Notes under the pieces: model-generated
Seen by the model: the letters and a program-made list of their open reading frames with translations, nothing else
Databases searched by the model: none
What the model was told of the DNA's origin: nothing
In this document: positions 45,332 to 55,799 of the stretch, in pieces
Layout: each line of letters opens with the position of its first letter
How positions within the stretch are numbered: position 1 is the stretch's first letter
Source: Symbiodinium kawagutii
Lineage: Eukaryota > Sar > Dinophyceae > Suessiales > Symbiodiniaceae
Assembly (NCBI GenBank): GCA_009767595.1
Contig: VSDK01010190.1
Coordinates: forward strand, 76,813 to 140,812
Length of the DNA stretch: 64,000 nucleotides
Direction of reading: 5' to 3'
Made by a program: the position numbers and the translations under genes

Positions 45332-45443
45332 ATTGTTATGCCATTCTTGTTTGCCAACCATGGCTCATCACTCTGCCTGGCGCGGATCAGCGGCAAGAGC
45401 ATTCAGAGAATTCAGGGAGCATGCCTTTTTGAGTCGTTCACTG
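45332..45443 (+). CDS. Exon, 37 codons
   Basis: Acceptor ACTGTTGTAG and donor TTCACTG/GTATGG, phase 0 to 1. It reads IVMPFLFANHGSSLCLARIS then GKSIQRIQGACLFESFT. Confidence 0.8.
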
Positions 45444-45499
45444 GTATGGCTACTAAGGGTATAAGTAGGGACAGTTTAGCTATGGCTAGGTTTTTCTAG

Positions 45500-45553
45500 G
45501 TTCCATCATACGCTACGCGAGGATGTCAATGCTGAAAGTCGCATTGATCGGCT
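45500..45553 (+). CDS. Exon
   Basis: Acceptor GTTTTTCTAG and donor ATCGGCT/GTACTT, phase 1 to 1. It reads SIIRYARMSMLKVALIG. Joins both neighbours in phase; the upstream intron is 56 bases. Confidence 0.6.
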
Positions 45554-45609
45554 GTACTTTCCATAGCATGTTTTGATCTCGCCCCCCATCTCGCCCCATC
45601 TCGCCCCAG

Positions 45610-45710
45610 ATCTCGCCCTGGATGCCATTCGTGTGCCAGTGTGTTTGGTCAATGAAACCTGCAAAGATGTCCTTTGGGCAAGAGAGCTGTCAATCATTAA
45701 GCGTTCCATG
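45610..45710 (+). CDS. Exon
   Basis: Acceptor ATCTCGCCCCAG and donor TTCCATG/GTGTTT, phase 1 to 0. It reads LALDAIRVPVCLVNETCKDV then LWARELSIIKRSM. The acceptor lies in an ATCTCGCCCC decamer repeat; the intron before it is also 56 bases. Confidence 0.75.
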
Positions 45711-45990
45711 GTGTTTTGCCAACAAAACCTGATCAGATTCCTTAAGTTTTAGTGAGCTACGCGATGCTTTCCCTATAGGCAACTCGAAAGTTGAGGTGAC
45801 TTCTTTTGATGGATGACCTATCATGTAACAAAATAATGCGGCGTTTCATTGGTGAAAAAAATTGAGGTGACTTTCCGGAACCATTGATGTATGGAGTTCC
45901 ATGCGGGAAAAACATTCCCACCCAAAGTTGATGTAACTTCCAGCGTTAGCAGTAACTCAACTTGGTGAAGGTTGCTGCCACTTCGTGCAG

Positions 45991-46068
45991 GTGGTGGCGG
46001 CTTCTACGCAGGGAGTCAGGCCTTCAACCAGGTGGATCCGGGTCTTCGCGTGGGGGCACCTGGGGCTG
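45991..46068 (+). CDS. Exon, 26 codons
   Basis: Acceptor TTCGTGCAG and donor GGGGCTG/GTGAAG, phase 0 to 0. It reads VVAASTQGVRPSTRWIRVFA then WGHLGL. Over 85% G/C third positions. Confidence 0.85.
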
Positions 46069-46284
46069 GTGAAGACACCAGTTGAATGCAAGTTGAATGC
46101 ATTTTAGGTGGTAGAGATAGGGGAATCCTAAAGATGCTTGGTGATGCTTAGTGATGGTGTTTGATGGTTAGTCATGGTTTTTGATGTTTCATGATAGTTG
46201 GTAATGAAAAAAAGTGATGGTTTATGATGGTTGAAAAGCTCAGTAAGTATGCCGAATGACAGCGATGTTGAGCTGATGTGGCAG

Positions 46285-46317
46285 GAAGCTGGTTCGGGTC
46301 TCACGAAATCTTCAAAG
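46285..46317 (+). CDS. Small exon candidate
   Basis: Acceptor GATGTGGCAG and donor TCAAAG/GTCAAG, phase 0 to 0. It reads EAGSGLTKSSK. The frame remains open past the donor. Confidence 0.5.
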
Positions 46318-46447
46318 GTCAAGGAGACATCCTACATCGAAAACCGAATCTGAAACAGATCAAAGGCCGGATTGATGGATACCCTTGGCAATCCGACACG
46401 ACTACAATTTGGTTTCTTAGACTTAGCTCCAAAGCGCTTCCCCTTAG

Positions 46448-46531
46448 GGATGCTCCCAATGGCTCCAAACGCATGAGCTTCAGCAGCTTGATGGCTGCCG
46501 ACACCAGGACACCCAGGGAATTGAGCAACGG
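46448..46531 (+). CDS. Exon, 28 codons
   Basis: Acceptor CTTCCCCTTAG (pyrimidine-rich) and donor CAACGG/GTTTAT, phase 0 to 0. It reads GCSQWLQTHELQQLDGCRHQ then DTQGIEQR. The other plus frame (LSSKALPLRDAPNGSKRMSF) is open from 46421 and is the main alternative. Confidence 0.7.
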
Positions 46532-46570
46532 GTTTATTGGTTCAGATGTAACCTGAACCAGGGAGCATAG

Positions 46571-46628
46571 CTACCATCGAGCTTCGCGGGATCTCCTGTC
46601 CTGGGTCACCCAAGCTTCGATTTTGGAG
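46571..46628 (+). CDS. Exon candidate, frame unresolved
   Basis: Between GAGCATAG and TTTTGGAG/GTCCGG all three frames are open: LPSSFAGSPVLGHPSF, YHRASRDLLSWVTQASILE and TIELRGISCPGSPKLRFW. The second has the best continuity downstream (VRFHVKHLTGQDGM). Confidence 0.45.
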
Positions 46629-47040
46629 GTCCGGTTTCATGTGAAGCACCTCACAGGCCAAGATGGGATGACACCGACCTCAGAAGCTCGAACCATGTCG
46701 GCCTTAATTCCACCTTAAGCCATCCAACATGGTGATTCAGAGTGGTACCCCCCTAACTATTCAGAGGCGTTCATAACCCACCATCCAGCATAGTTCTATC
46801 TCCTCTTTGCCTGGTAGTTACTGTAACATGAACTATCCTGAGGTAACCATGGTTACTATAATCATTATCAACTACCAGTAGTACCGCACAAGGCGGTGGC
46901 GGAAGTTTCCAAGATAGGAGCACTATAGGAGTGTGCAGTTGTGGTTGCGACGATTGATTGTCCGAGGGATCCGAGAACTGAACATCACTTGGGCCTGACT
47001 TCCTACCAATGTGAGCATCGATCTGGCCACTTGACTGGCA

Positions 47041-47457
47041 GCCTATCTGTCTAGCTATCTTTCTATCAGTGGATCAGTTTTCTTTCTGTCTGTCTGACTG
47101 TCTATCTATCTATCTATCTGATGATCTATTCGTTTATCTATCTGCCTATGTACTTGTCTTTCTATCTACCTCACTATCTATCTCGTCATCTTTCTGTCTA
47201 TGTATCTATCTGTCTACCTGTCCATCTATCTATCTATCTATCTGCCTATCTATCTATCTGTCTATCTATCTACCGAATTATTTGTCTGATCATCTATGTG
47301 TCCATCTGTCTATCTTTCTGTCTTTCTACCTGACTATCTATCTACTTATCTATCTGACTCTCGTTTCGTCTACCTATCTGTCTATCTATCGACCCATCTA
47401 GCCATCTGAATCTGGCTATCCAATTGTCTGTCTATTCCATCTATCTATTCTAGCTAT

Positions 47458-47491
<34 letters not shown>

Positions 47492-47492
47492 C

Positions 47493-47523
<31 letters not shown>

Positions 47524-47712
47524 CATCGATGCATCTATGTCTCTGACTATGCATCTAGCCACCCATGGATCTGACTATCTGCTTGTCCATCTATCTGGCT
47601 ACCTCTTTGTCCAGCCATCTATCTATCTAGCCATCTTTCGTCTATCTATCTATCTGTCTATCTGTTTATCTATCTATCTGCTGATTTATCCATCTATCTG
47701 TCTATCCATCAA
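47041..47712. repeat. (TCTA)n-type microsatellite block
   Basis: About 670 bases of imperfect CTAT/CTGT tetramers, purest near 47460-47520. The long Tyr/Leu/Ser frames are artefacts. Confidence 0.95.
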
Positions 47713-48505
47713 GTGTTTTGCTACTTTTGACCTGCAAATGTGCTTGGCGCGCAAGCGTTGTGCACATTTTGGCCACATAAATCACGAAAAGTGACGCGAA
47801 ACGCAAGTGTTTTCCTACTTTTGTCTCCTGTGTTCAAAAAGTGTCAAAACGTGCTGTGTTTTGACACATTTGCTTCAAAATGTGCTTCTCGCCCTGGCCG
47901 CGTGCACTTTTTCGGACATGCAACTTTCAAAACTTGTTAAAAACCACGAGTTTTTGCGACTTCGGACGTGAGAATGTGCTTCGCGCGCAGGCGGCGTGCC
48001 AATTTTCATGATCATATGACATCTCCGAAAAGTGGCCCGAAACGCTAGTAAAATTGCAGTTTTTATTTTGGTACAAGATTTTATCTTAAAAATTTGCTTC
48101 GCGCGCAGGCAGCGTGCCAGTTTTGAGAATCATGAGTCATCAAAAGTGCTCCGAGCATGTAGTGTTTTTACGATTTTGACTTCCAAATGTGCTCGGCGCC
48201 CAGGTTTTTTAACGATTTTGAACGTGGAATCCTCTAAAAGTGCTCCGAGCATGCAGTGTTTTTACGATTTTGACTTCCGAATGTCCTTCGCGCCTAGGTT
48301 TTTGAACGATTTTGCCAGTTGCATCTGTCAAAAGTGCTCCGAGGCTGACGTGTTTTGATGATTTTGACTTGGAAATGTCCTTCGCGCCGAGGTTTTTGAA
48401 CGATTTTGCAAGTTGCATCTCCCAAAAGTGCTCCGAGGCTGACATGTTTTTACGATTTTGACTTCCAAATGTGCTTCGCGCCTAGGTTTTTTCACGATTT
48501 TTGCA
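47712..48505 (-). repeat. Dinoflagellate ARSTF-type tandem array
   Basis: Units of about 65-125 bases share AAGTGCTCCGAG, GTTTTTACGATTTTGAC and ATGTGCTTCGCGC. Reverse-strand frames repeat motifs such as HARSTF, KIVQKPRREGHSEVKIVK and SKHVSLGALLTDATG. I recall this motif class from many Symbiodinium gene models, where its function is unknown; this is memory and not a search. It contains no known domain and may be a satellite or a repeat-bearing gene fragment. Confidence 0.7.
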
Positions 48506-48808
48506 CACACCTTTCGCCGCAGCGCTCCGCACCCGCCGCTTTAGCGAGGTACCCTTCTGGACCCTCATGATGCACGAAACCTTGCAAAACACAGCATTTC
48601 GCGACTTTCCTAACATTTTTGCGCGCTCGTACTCTCATCTTTCGCACATCTGCATCAGCGATCTACCCTAGCTGAGTTGTCCATATTGTCGGAAGTTAGA
48701 CTTCTAAACTTCCTTCGATTACTCAATCATCATTTTAATAATCATTAACTCAGCTTAACCACCTGGGGGGAGGTACCACTCCGTTCCAACCGATGATCCG
48801 CTTCCGAG

Positions 48809-48932
48809 GCCGATCTGCCGTTGGACGCGCAGGGCAAACTGCTGCTCTACGGCACCGTGGAATTCGTGGCGCGCCTCGGCGATGGGCGCCCCGTCCCCAC
48901 TTCGCCCGGGCGGTACCCCTTCACCAAGCACC
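48809..48932 (+). CDS. Exon, 41 codons
   Basis: Acceptor CGCTTCCGAG and donor AAGCACC/GTTAGG, phase 0 to 1. It reads ADLPLDAQGKLLLYGTVEFV then ARLGDGRPVPTSPGRYPFTK. Almost all third positions are G/C. The look is of beta strands with turns. Among the clearest coding islands in the window. Confidence 0.9.
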
Positions 48933-49623
48933 GTTAGGCAACGTTGATAGCCATTCTCAAGAGGAAAACCAGCCAACAAAATAGGGGCACGCTGCTTAAC
49001 AACGGCCATGGTGGTTTCTTATATTGTGTAATGATGGTTAAGAATGGCTAACATAGTGGTCAATGACAGTCAATGAGCTGGTTAGCAACTGTAAACTGGC
49101 AATTAAAAGTGATTTAGCATCGCTATGATGTTCGTGTCATGATTTTTGAATGTCGGAGCAAGGGTGAAGGCCACAAGCAACATGCTTTCATATAGGCTGA
49201 GGTGGTTCATGGACTACCGTTCTCACCTGGATATCCTGGATGATTGATGTGGTTTTGAATATCATTAATCGCTGTTAACAAGTGTCCAACCAGTAGCTAA
49301 CGCTGGTTGGTGGTTTATGCTCGAATAGTGATGATTGATCGGTTGGAAGGTTTTTAGTCAAGTATGAGCATCAATTAGCATGATGGTCTATCACTAGGCT
49401 TTAGCGGATGGTTGATCATGGTTAATGATGACTAAAAGCTGTAAGAACTTATGTTAATGGATTAACAACAGCAACAACCGGCAACTGCAACAGCGATGCC
49501 GGATATTGAATCATAGACACTTGGTATTTAAGTAACCTCCATTGCTTACTGTCACCTTTGGTGCTTAACCCTCATTGCTCAACCTTTCTTGCTTCTTTAT
49601 ATGTTTCACAAATCATGGATCAG

Positions 49624-49688
49624 GACAATACTCGGACACTGATTGTCGTGCCACCCCCAGAAACTGATTGGATCGTTTCACCGGCAAG
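49624..49688 (+). CDS. Exon
   Basis: Acceptor CATGGATCAG and donor CCGGCAAG/GTCCAA, phase 0 to 2. It reads DNTRTLIVVPPPETDWIVSP. The proline-rich turn resembles a linker between beta domains. Confidence 0.7.
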
Positions 49689-50141
49689 GTCCAATTGTTT
49701 GATCACCAATCCATCACAGGAGCCAATCAGTTGGATACGCCCTGAGGGGTTCCAATGAGGTCCAAACAGGTCCAACATCAGACGTTTTGATGCCAAGGGC
49801 TAGCGGTTAGGCGGAGCCCCCAAACCTGGAGTCAGCTTGACACCAGCTGCAAGCCGTCATATGCCGTCATCAACATTCATGCAACTTATGATCAGGTACT
49901 ACCATATTCAACATGATTTTCCTGAAGCGATAGTGATTGATATAAATCATGTTTCAAGCATCTATGTTCTACGTAAATCACACATCTCCTTTATAAATCA
50001 TGTATCTCCTAGAGAATTCATATGTGTTCGATGTGAATCACATATGTTCTATATAATATAAATCATGTAAATCATACAAATCACGTACATAGCAATCAGT
50101 TCCACCACTCTGCCCCATCACCATGCTCGGCCTCTCCCCAG

Positions 50142-50212
50142 GCCCTACTTGTTGCGCGGCATGCGACGCAATGCCTCATCGGCTACAGAGGATTGCGAAT
50201 CATGGGGCCGAG
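50142..50212 (+). CDS. Exon candidate
   Basis: Pyrimidine-rich acceptor GGCCTCTCCCCAG. Phase 2 gives PYLLRGMRRNASSATEDCES, matching 49688; phase 0 gives ALLVARHATQCLIGYRGLRI with better codon use. No GT donor is near, so a GC or GA donor around 50212 is assumed and the end is approximate. Confidence 0.5.
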
Positions 50213-50958
50213 CTGATGGATGAGATGAAGTCTCACCACTCGTATTCTATAACCGAATGATTGGACCATGGATGGTGAGATGGTATAACCCATCATGAGA
50301 TTGCAAAACTAGTATGTAGCCACGAGGATGGTATCATAGAGCCACTGGTAGGCTGTGGGTCAAGCAGTTCACCATCAATTTTGGGTGATATCGACCACCA
50401 ATAGTCGGGAATACTTGCTACAGATGGTACACCAGGGGTACAGGCTATTGATCCACAGCCAGTATGGTATAGGCTAGGCTAATGATTATACCCAATGAGA
50501 TGGATGATGAGGCATCGTGCATGTTGGTACAATCAATCACTGGTGGATGATAGTGATGGTATAACCAACTGCAATGGTTTGACCACTAGTAATGATTGGA
50601 AACTACCATGTAAAACCAATTATTTTCTCTATTAATTAACCAGCCCTTAGATGAATGATGACACGAAGGGCGTCATTAGATGATTAGATGAATGATGCCG
50701 AAACAGCCCTTGATTAAACGGGTGATCACTTGCCCAAAAGTGATGATACCCAACTGACTACTGCCAACTATATGCCCATAAGAAGGATATCACGATGATG
50801 CTAAGCATTGCGAATGATGGAATGGCAAGCATCCAAAAAAGATGGACATCCCAACAATTGGCTAGTAACTGGTGATTTGGCGGAAGAGCTGTGGTGGACC
50901 CACGGCCACATTTAAGGGCTGGTTTAAGGGCAGCCACTATAGTGGCTTTTCCCCAGGG

Positions 50959-50985
50959 NNNNNNNNNNNNNNNNNNNNNNNNNNN
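50959..50985. other. Assembly gap
   Basis: Run of N after TTTTCCCCAGGG and before AGCAGGAATA. As at the first gap, the right edge begins AGCAG. An exon may be missing here, because the left flank looks like a splice acceptor. Confidence 0.95.
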
Positions 50986-51109
50986 AGCAGGAATATAAAA
51001 ACTCTTGGGTATAGGCAACGTTTAGGGCGAGATGCTGGTAACAATAAAAGATGATTCATCTTAATGGTGGTTGATGATGGGTACAACCAACCAAATCAAC
51101 TAATGACAG

Positions 51110-51212
51110 AGGCATGAGCATTTATCTGTCAAACTGCATGGGAGGTTCGTCGAGATTCGCATTGATGGCGAGCCATGGGACGATACAAGTGCTGATTTAC
51201 AGACACCTAAAG
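51110..51212 (+). CDS. Exon, beta-strand-rich
   Basis: Acceptor ATGACAG (or CATGAG at 51117); donor CCTAAAG/GTACCC, phase 1 out. It reads RHEHLSVKLHGRFVEIRIDG then EPWDDTSADLQTPK. The frame stays open for a further 55 codons, so the exon could be longer. FVEIRIDGEPW looks like paired beta strands. Confidence 0.75.
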
Positions 51213-51388
51213 GTACCCAACAGGGGATGGTTCAGCTGTCACAGCTCACCACTGAGTCTGGTGCCACTTCTGACGGTTCACCACTGAGATCTGTTCACTC
51301 ACTTTACCATCTCATGGTTCACCTGGCTTTTGCTGAGACTTTCACCGTTTCCGAATCAGTTCTTGGAGGAAGCTGGCTCCGCTGCTAG

Positions 51389-51506
51389 GAGTTGGAGTTC
51401 AGATTGTTCTCCTCGCGAAAGAATCGCAGGGACCTTGGTCGTTCCAGTGGTGAAATCGAGGCTACCAACTTGGCCCCCCAGGTGATGCAGTTAGATGCAA
51501 GGCTGG
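51389..51506 (+). CDS. Exon, 39 codons
   Basis: Acceptor CGCTGCTAG and donor AGGCTGG/GTAGCC, phase 0 to 1. It reads ELEFRLFSSRKNRRDLGRSS then GEIEATNLAPQVMQLDARL. An earlier donor CCCCAG/GTGATG is possible, but the longer form joins the next exon in phase and gives a natural reading. Confidence 0.85.
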
Positions 51507-51631
51507 GTAGCCATAAATTCGGCCCTGCAAGGCTGATTTGTCATCTCGGCTCAGCATCGCAACAAATAATTTCCTGCGCTAGTTACACACAGTTTGCAGG
51601 TTAAGAGCCCCTGAATTGAATGTACTCGACT

Positions 51632-51716
51632 TGGTGGTTTTGAACATTTGTTTCCCCAGATTTTGCCTAATATTTGGATTGGTTGACTCAGACTTTTCAT
51701 GACGGGGAGGTTCAAC
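51632..51716. mobile_element. MITE-like family B element
   Basis: TTGGTGGTTTTGAACATTTG start, TTTCCCCAG, GGATTGGTTGACTC and a GGGGAGGTTCAACGG end. It sits within a short intron between two good exons. Confidence 0.6.
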
Positions 51717-51731
51717 GGTGTCAATCACTAG

Positions 51732-51808
51732 TACCTGATCCCTTCAACGAGTTCCTAACCTTCGGGCCTAACGAGCTGCTGTCCTTCACTGCATCAATTC
51801 TTCCAGCT
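51732..51808 (+). CDS. Exon
   Basis: Acceptor AATCACTAG and donor CCAGCT/GTGAAT, phase 1 to 0. It reads PDPFNEFLTFGPNELLSFTA then SILPA. With 51506 it reads ...MQLDARL-V-PDPFNEF..., a smooth join. Confidence 0.85.
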
Positions 51809-51993
51809 GTGAATAGTTGATGATAGTTTAATCAGTCACTACTTACCATCAACTATCATGGTTAGTGATGGTCAACAAGTAAGTTAGTCATTACTATTCA
51901 TCAATTTAAGATCCACTTACTAGTAATTCACCATCAACTTACCATTCACCATTGATCATCATCGACCATCACAGCGTTGCTGGTGATTTGCAG

Positions 51994-52059
51994 CAGATCC
52001 ATGGGCAGCTCTCGCTCCAAGGCATCATTGGCTGTGTGGGTGAGCCCTTGCGAGTGCTG
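51994..52059 (+). CDS. Exon, 22 codons or more
   Basis: Acceptor GATTTGCAG and donor GTGCTG/GTGAGC, phase 0 to 0. It reads QIHGQLSLQGIIGCVGEPLR then VL. The frame continues into a poly-alanine run (HQAAAAAAAAEDMH) that could be coding if a non-GT donor near 52107 is used. Confidence 0.75.
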
Positions 52060-52393
52060 GTGAGCCATCAGGCAGCGGCAGCAGCGGCGGCAGCTGAAGA
52101 TATGCATTGAAGCGTAGTACTGCAGCAATGTTGACAACAGGTTAATGGTTTAATGGTTGATTATAATGGCACGAGTCTAGTTAATAGTTGATGGTGATAG
52201 TGAATTATGGTGCAGTACTGGATAGATAGATATAGGTTAATAGAATAGTTAATCGTAGTGGTAAGAGTTTAGGTAATAGTGAGTCCAAAGTAATTGATGT
52301 ATGGTCATCAAACTGGATGAATAAACAATAGGTTTTCATTGATATCATTGGCTCCTCACATTTATTCACCATGAATTGTGAATCATAGCAGCT

Positions 52394-52425
52394 ATGCTCT
52401 GCTATGCTCTGCTATGCTCTAGCCA
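52394..52425. repeat. 10-bp repeat (CTATGCTCTG)
   Basis: Three copies of ATGCTCTGCT upstream of the next exon. Confidence 0.85.
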
Positions 52426-52491
52426 GCGTCACCCACCACGGTTCTCCCAACGGGAAGTCATGACAGACCCAGAGCTACTCATCCTTCGCAG

Positions 52492-52534
52492 GCCGTGCCA
52501 CCCGCAGTGGTCCGGGGCTCAGGGGACACCTTGG
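52492..52534 (+). CDS. Exon, start of an FN3-like domain
   Basis: Acceptor CATCCTTCGCAG and donor ACCTTGG/GTCCAA, phase 0 to 1. It reads AVPPAVVRGSGDTL, which matches the usual start of FN3 domains (proline, then a first strand, then a small-polar turn). The three plus frames are all open here (for example GFPSRHCSVVSQ), so the frame relies on phase and the FN3-like reading. Confidence 0.6.
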
Positions 52535-53339
52535 GTCCAAGTCAATGGTGGTTTCCCCAGTCGTCACTGCTCGGTGGTTTCCCAGGTCGCATGTGACATG
52601 TGTCACTGGTGGTAGTAAAGATGCCAAACTGAACAAGTTCTTGTACGGAACGATGGTTATGAACTTGGAACCCAATCTTGTTGGTGGTTTTAAACATCCG
52701 TACAGACTTCAGATTAAGCTATTTCTTTCTCATGGCCTCTGATCAGCGTGATATAGATTGCTTTGATTGCTGAACCCAGTGCTAAGCAACATCCAAATCT
52801 TTAAGGTCAAGGTAGTGATGGTATAGACGATTGAATATGGATGGAAAACATCAACTCTATCTACTTGTGGTAAATCATGTACTTGTTCAACTGTATGTAT
52901 TTTGGTGACACCAAAGATGATAGGCTGAATCAGATTATGAAGTGATCACACATTTTCTAACAAAATGGCTCATCAACCGGCAACTAAACTGTTATTTGTG
53001 ATATATCCTGAACGGTTGACCGTTCACCATACACTGGTTCACTATTGAGTTCTTACAGACGACATTCACTCTCAACCATTCACTATCAGCTACTGTTTCT
53101 GCCATAGAACGAGTAGCAACCAACTCTATAGACTACCATCAATCATCAGTCATTACCATTGTTGAATAAGCATTACTATGATCATCACGCGTCATCAGCC
53201 TTAATAAGTTATCATCGACTATCATTATTATCACCTTTTTGATCAAGTAAATAATTAGTTGATAGTTTTGGATCATCACCAAACTGTTGCACCCGGTAGC
53301 CATCAACTACCACAGCTACCAAGATCTATCACCATCGAC

Positions 53340-53385
53340 CATCCGCTGCCATCCGCTGCCATCCGCTGCCATCCGCTGCCATCAG
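53340..53385. repeat. 10-bp tandem repeat (CCATCCGCTG)
   Basis: Four perfect copies immediately before the acceptor of the next exon. Confidence 0.95.
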
Positions 53386-53543
53386 CATCTTCAAGTCGCC
53401 GAGCTCGCGCACGCAACGCACCGAGGCCACTCTGCAGGTGTGCTGCGATGGCCGCAACGCGAAGCTTCGCAGGGGCTCCCGGGGTTCGCAGTTGGGAGCT
53501 TCCCTAGATCCAAAGGAGGAGCAAGGGCAGCGGCCCCCTGGAA
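53386..53543 (+). CDS. Exon, 52 codons
   Basis: Acceptor CTGCCATCAG (or CTTCAAG at 53396); donor CCTGGAA/GTGGCC, phase 1 out. It reads IFKSPSSRTQRTEATLQVCC, then DGRNAKLRRGSRGSQLGASL, then DPKEEQGQRPPG. Over 75% G/C third positions. Probably an FN3 or linker part. The donor GTGGCC repeats that of the exons at 9779 and 11359. Confidence 0.75.
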
Positions 53544-54377
53544 GTGGCCGATGATGCTTAACAATGGTAAATCTAGGGAAAATACCATGGTGAAGAATGG
53601 TATGTGGTTGATATGTGATTAATACTAGCTAATTGATGGTTAGCAATCAGACAGTTTGCGATGACGATGATTAATTTGTTTGTATGGTTGATATATCGTT
53701 GATATGTGCTTACTACGTGCTTTACCTATGATTAGTATAACGATTAGTTGATGGTTACTTCATTATTTTTGACAGCTACACGGCTGCAATAGTGAATGGC
53801 AGTGGTTTTGAAACACCTAACATTAGCCACAATTCGTCAAAATCGTGGTTCAACATGGGTCTATACATGGTCAGTAGTAGTAAATGGTGACTAGTTGTGT
53901 TTGAAAATTGGTTGAAGCAAAGAATTTGCGCTTCATGATGGTAAATTCTTGTTGGCTAACAATGATTAAACCATGGTTGAACCATGGTTGGTGATGCGAA
54001 CCACATGGTCAATAGTCTTCAGTGACGGTTCAATAACGGCGTGAAATGTTTCCCGCTTGAAGGTCTCAATTAGGTCACTGTTCAGTTTGTGACAGCGAAC
54101 AACCGTCACCAGGCATCAACCATCCTGTCATAAGTCATTAAGTGCCACTGTTAAGCATCGTTCACCCGCCACTAACCATCATAAAGACAATCACTCCTAC
54201 CATCAACCCCGGATTCATCATCATTTTGACCATCATTTTGAACATCATGAACCATCACTAAACCACCACCTAACCACAAAACCATCATTTCACTACCTTT
54301 CACCATGATTTCCCCACAAGTTTCCCAGCCCTTAACCACCATGTTGACCATTGGTCAGACCCTGTTAACAATCCCAG

Positions 54378-54492
54378 GCTGGGCCGGCTACGACCTAAGT
54401 GAAGCCGAAACGCAGACTGAGCCGCGTTCGGAACGGGACCTGCAGGCTGACTGCACCGCAGGGTTCAACTGGAGAAGTGGCAGCGATTGGGA
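54378..54492 (+). CDS. Exon, acidic
   Basis: Acceptor ACAATCCCAG and donor GATTGGGA/GTGAGG, phase 1 to 2, matching 53543. It reads WAGYDLSEAETQTEPRSERD then LQADCTAGFNWRSGSDW. Preceded by about 200 bases of very pure ACCATCATTT intron end. Confidence 0.8.
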
Positions 54493-55144
54493 GTGAGGGG
54501 TATTTGGCGAGGGTCAATGTGAATCACAAATAATGGGGCACAATAAGTGACAATTTTAGTTGAGCACAAAGCCAAATAGCGCGCTTAAAGGGGGAGGAAC
54601 GACAGCAGCTACCAGACCACATTGCCCAAGTGTCAAAAAAAAATGAACTTGGGACGAATGCTTAGTAGTGCGTTGATAGTGGTGAGCACATGATGGCTGA
54701 TCATGGTCATGATCAGGATGTTACTCATGGTTAGTTGATGGTAAATTAAACAGTTGTTATAGGGTTATTGGTGGTCCATCATGGTGGCTATAAGTAGTAG
54801 TCCACGGGAGTATCACAACCACAGGGGTGATAAATGACGAACTGATGGTGATCAATTCACGGTGCTTTCATGGCAACTAATGATTAATAACTACTTGATG
54901 GTTTAGTGATACTTAATGGTTAACCATGGCTACTGAGTGTTGTATGGTTAACAGTTTAATGCTGGTGATCTGATGGTGATTGCTGGTCAATGGAAAAAGT
55001 TTGGTGTCGGACCATTGGATCGCGATTCACCAGCAGTTCAAAGTATCTGTTCACCCCTGATTTTCCATCAACGGTCGATCACTTCACCATCAGTGTACCA
55101 TTATTCAACCATCAATTCTAGCATAACCACCCATTACTGGAGTG

Positions 55145-55435
55145 ATGCGGGTGTAGGTTGGTGACCCACAGATGTTGTACCGTGCCATGATTGTTGGTGA
55201 TGCGGGTTTAGATTGGTGACCTACAGATGTTGTACCGTGCCATGATTGTCAGTATGGGGTGGTGATGCGGGTGTAGGTTGTTGACCTACAGATGTTGTAC
55301 CGTGCCATGATTGTCAGTATGGGGTGGTGATACGGGTGCAGGTTGTTGACCTACAGATGTTGTACCGTGCCATGATTGTCAGTATGGGGTGGTGATACGG
55401 GTGCAGGTTGTTGACCTACAGATGTTGTACCGTCA
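55145..55435. repeat. 65-bp minisatellite
   Basis: Five units with the word GATGTTGTACCGTGCCATGA at 55171, 55226, 55291, 55356 and 55421: one 55-base step, then three of exactly 65. The units carry GGTGATGCGGGTG, so it may have grown from intron words. Confidence 0.9.
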
Positions 55436-55662
55436 CCAAACAATAAAACCAACAATTTGCCCAACATTTTGGCCATCAACCATCAACCAACCATCAATTA
55501 GCTTTGAACCACATATCAACCACATATCATCAACTGACGACTACCAACCAATTTCATATCCAATTTCTCCATATTTCTCCACTTTTTTCACATATTTACC
55601 ACTACTTTTACCACTTTCAGCAGCTTTTTCCATATCGCCCAACCTTTCTCTTCGCTTCCCAG

Positions 55663-55744
55663 GTGGAAGCTTTGCGCCTCAACGTGCGCACCAGCCGTCC
55701 GGGCGCCTGGGGGCGCCCAGTGCATACACCGTTGACGGCCAAAG
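55663..55744 (+). CDS. Exon, end of an FN3 domain
   Basis: Acceptor TTCGCTTCCCAG and donor GCCAAAG/GTGACG, phase 0 to 1. It reads VEALRLNVRTSRPGAWGRPV then HTPLTAK. This is the F-strand to G-strand part of FN3: hydrophobic alternation, small-residue turn, W.RPV and a final T/A. Preceded by a long pyrimidine-rich tract. Confidence 0.8.
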
Positions 55745-55799
55745 GTGACGCACCACCCATGGCGTTTGGCGGGTTACTGTTGGTTAATGCTTAGCGAAT

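Noticed and set aside
47069..47794. Tyr/Leu/Ser-rich frames of 70-110 codons
   Set aside because: Translation of the (TCTA)n microsatellite.
55145..55435. Minisatellite as a coding repeat
   Set aside because: Units contain stops in all frames and sit inside an intron.
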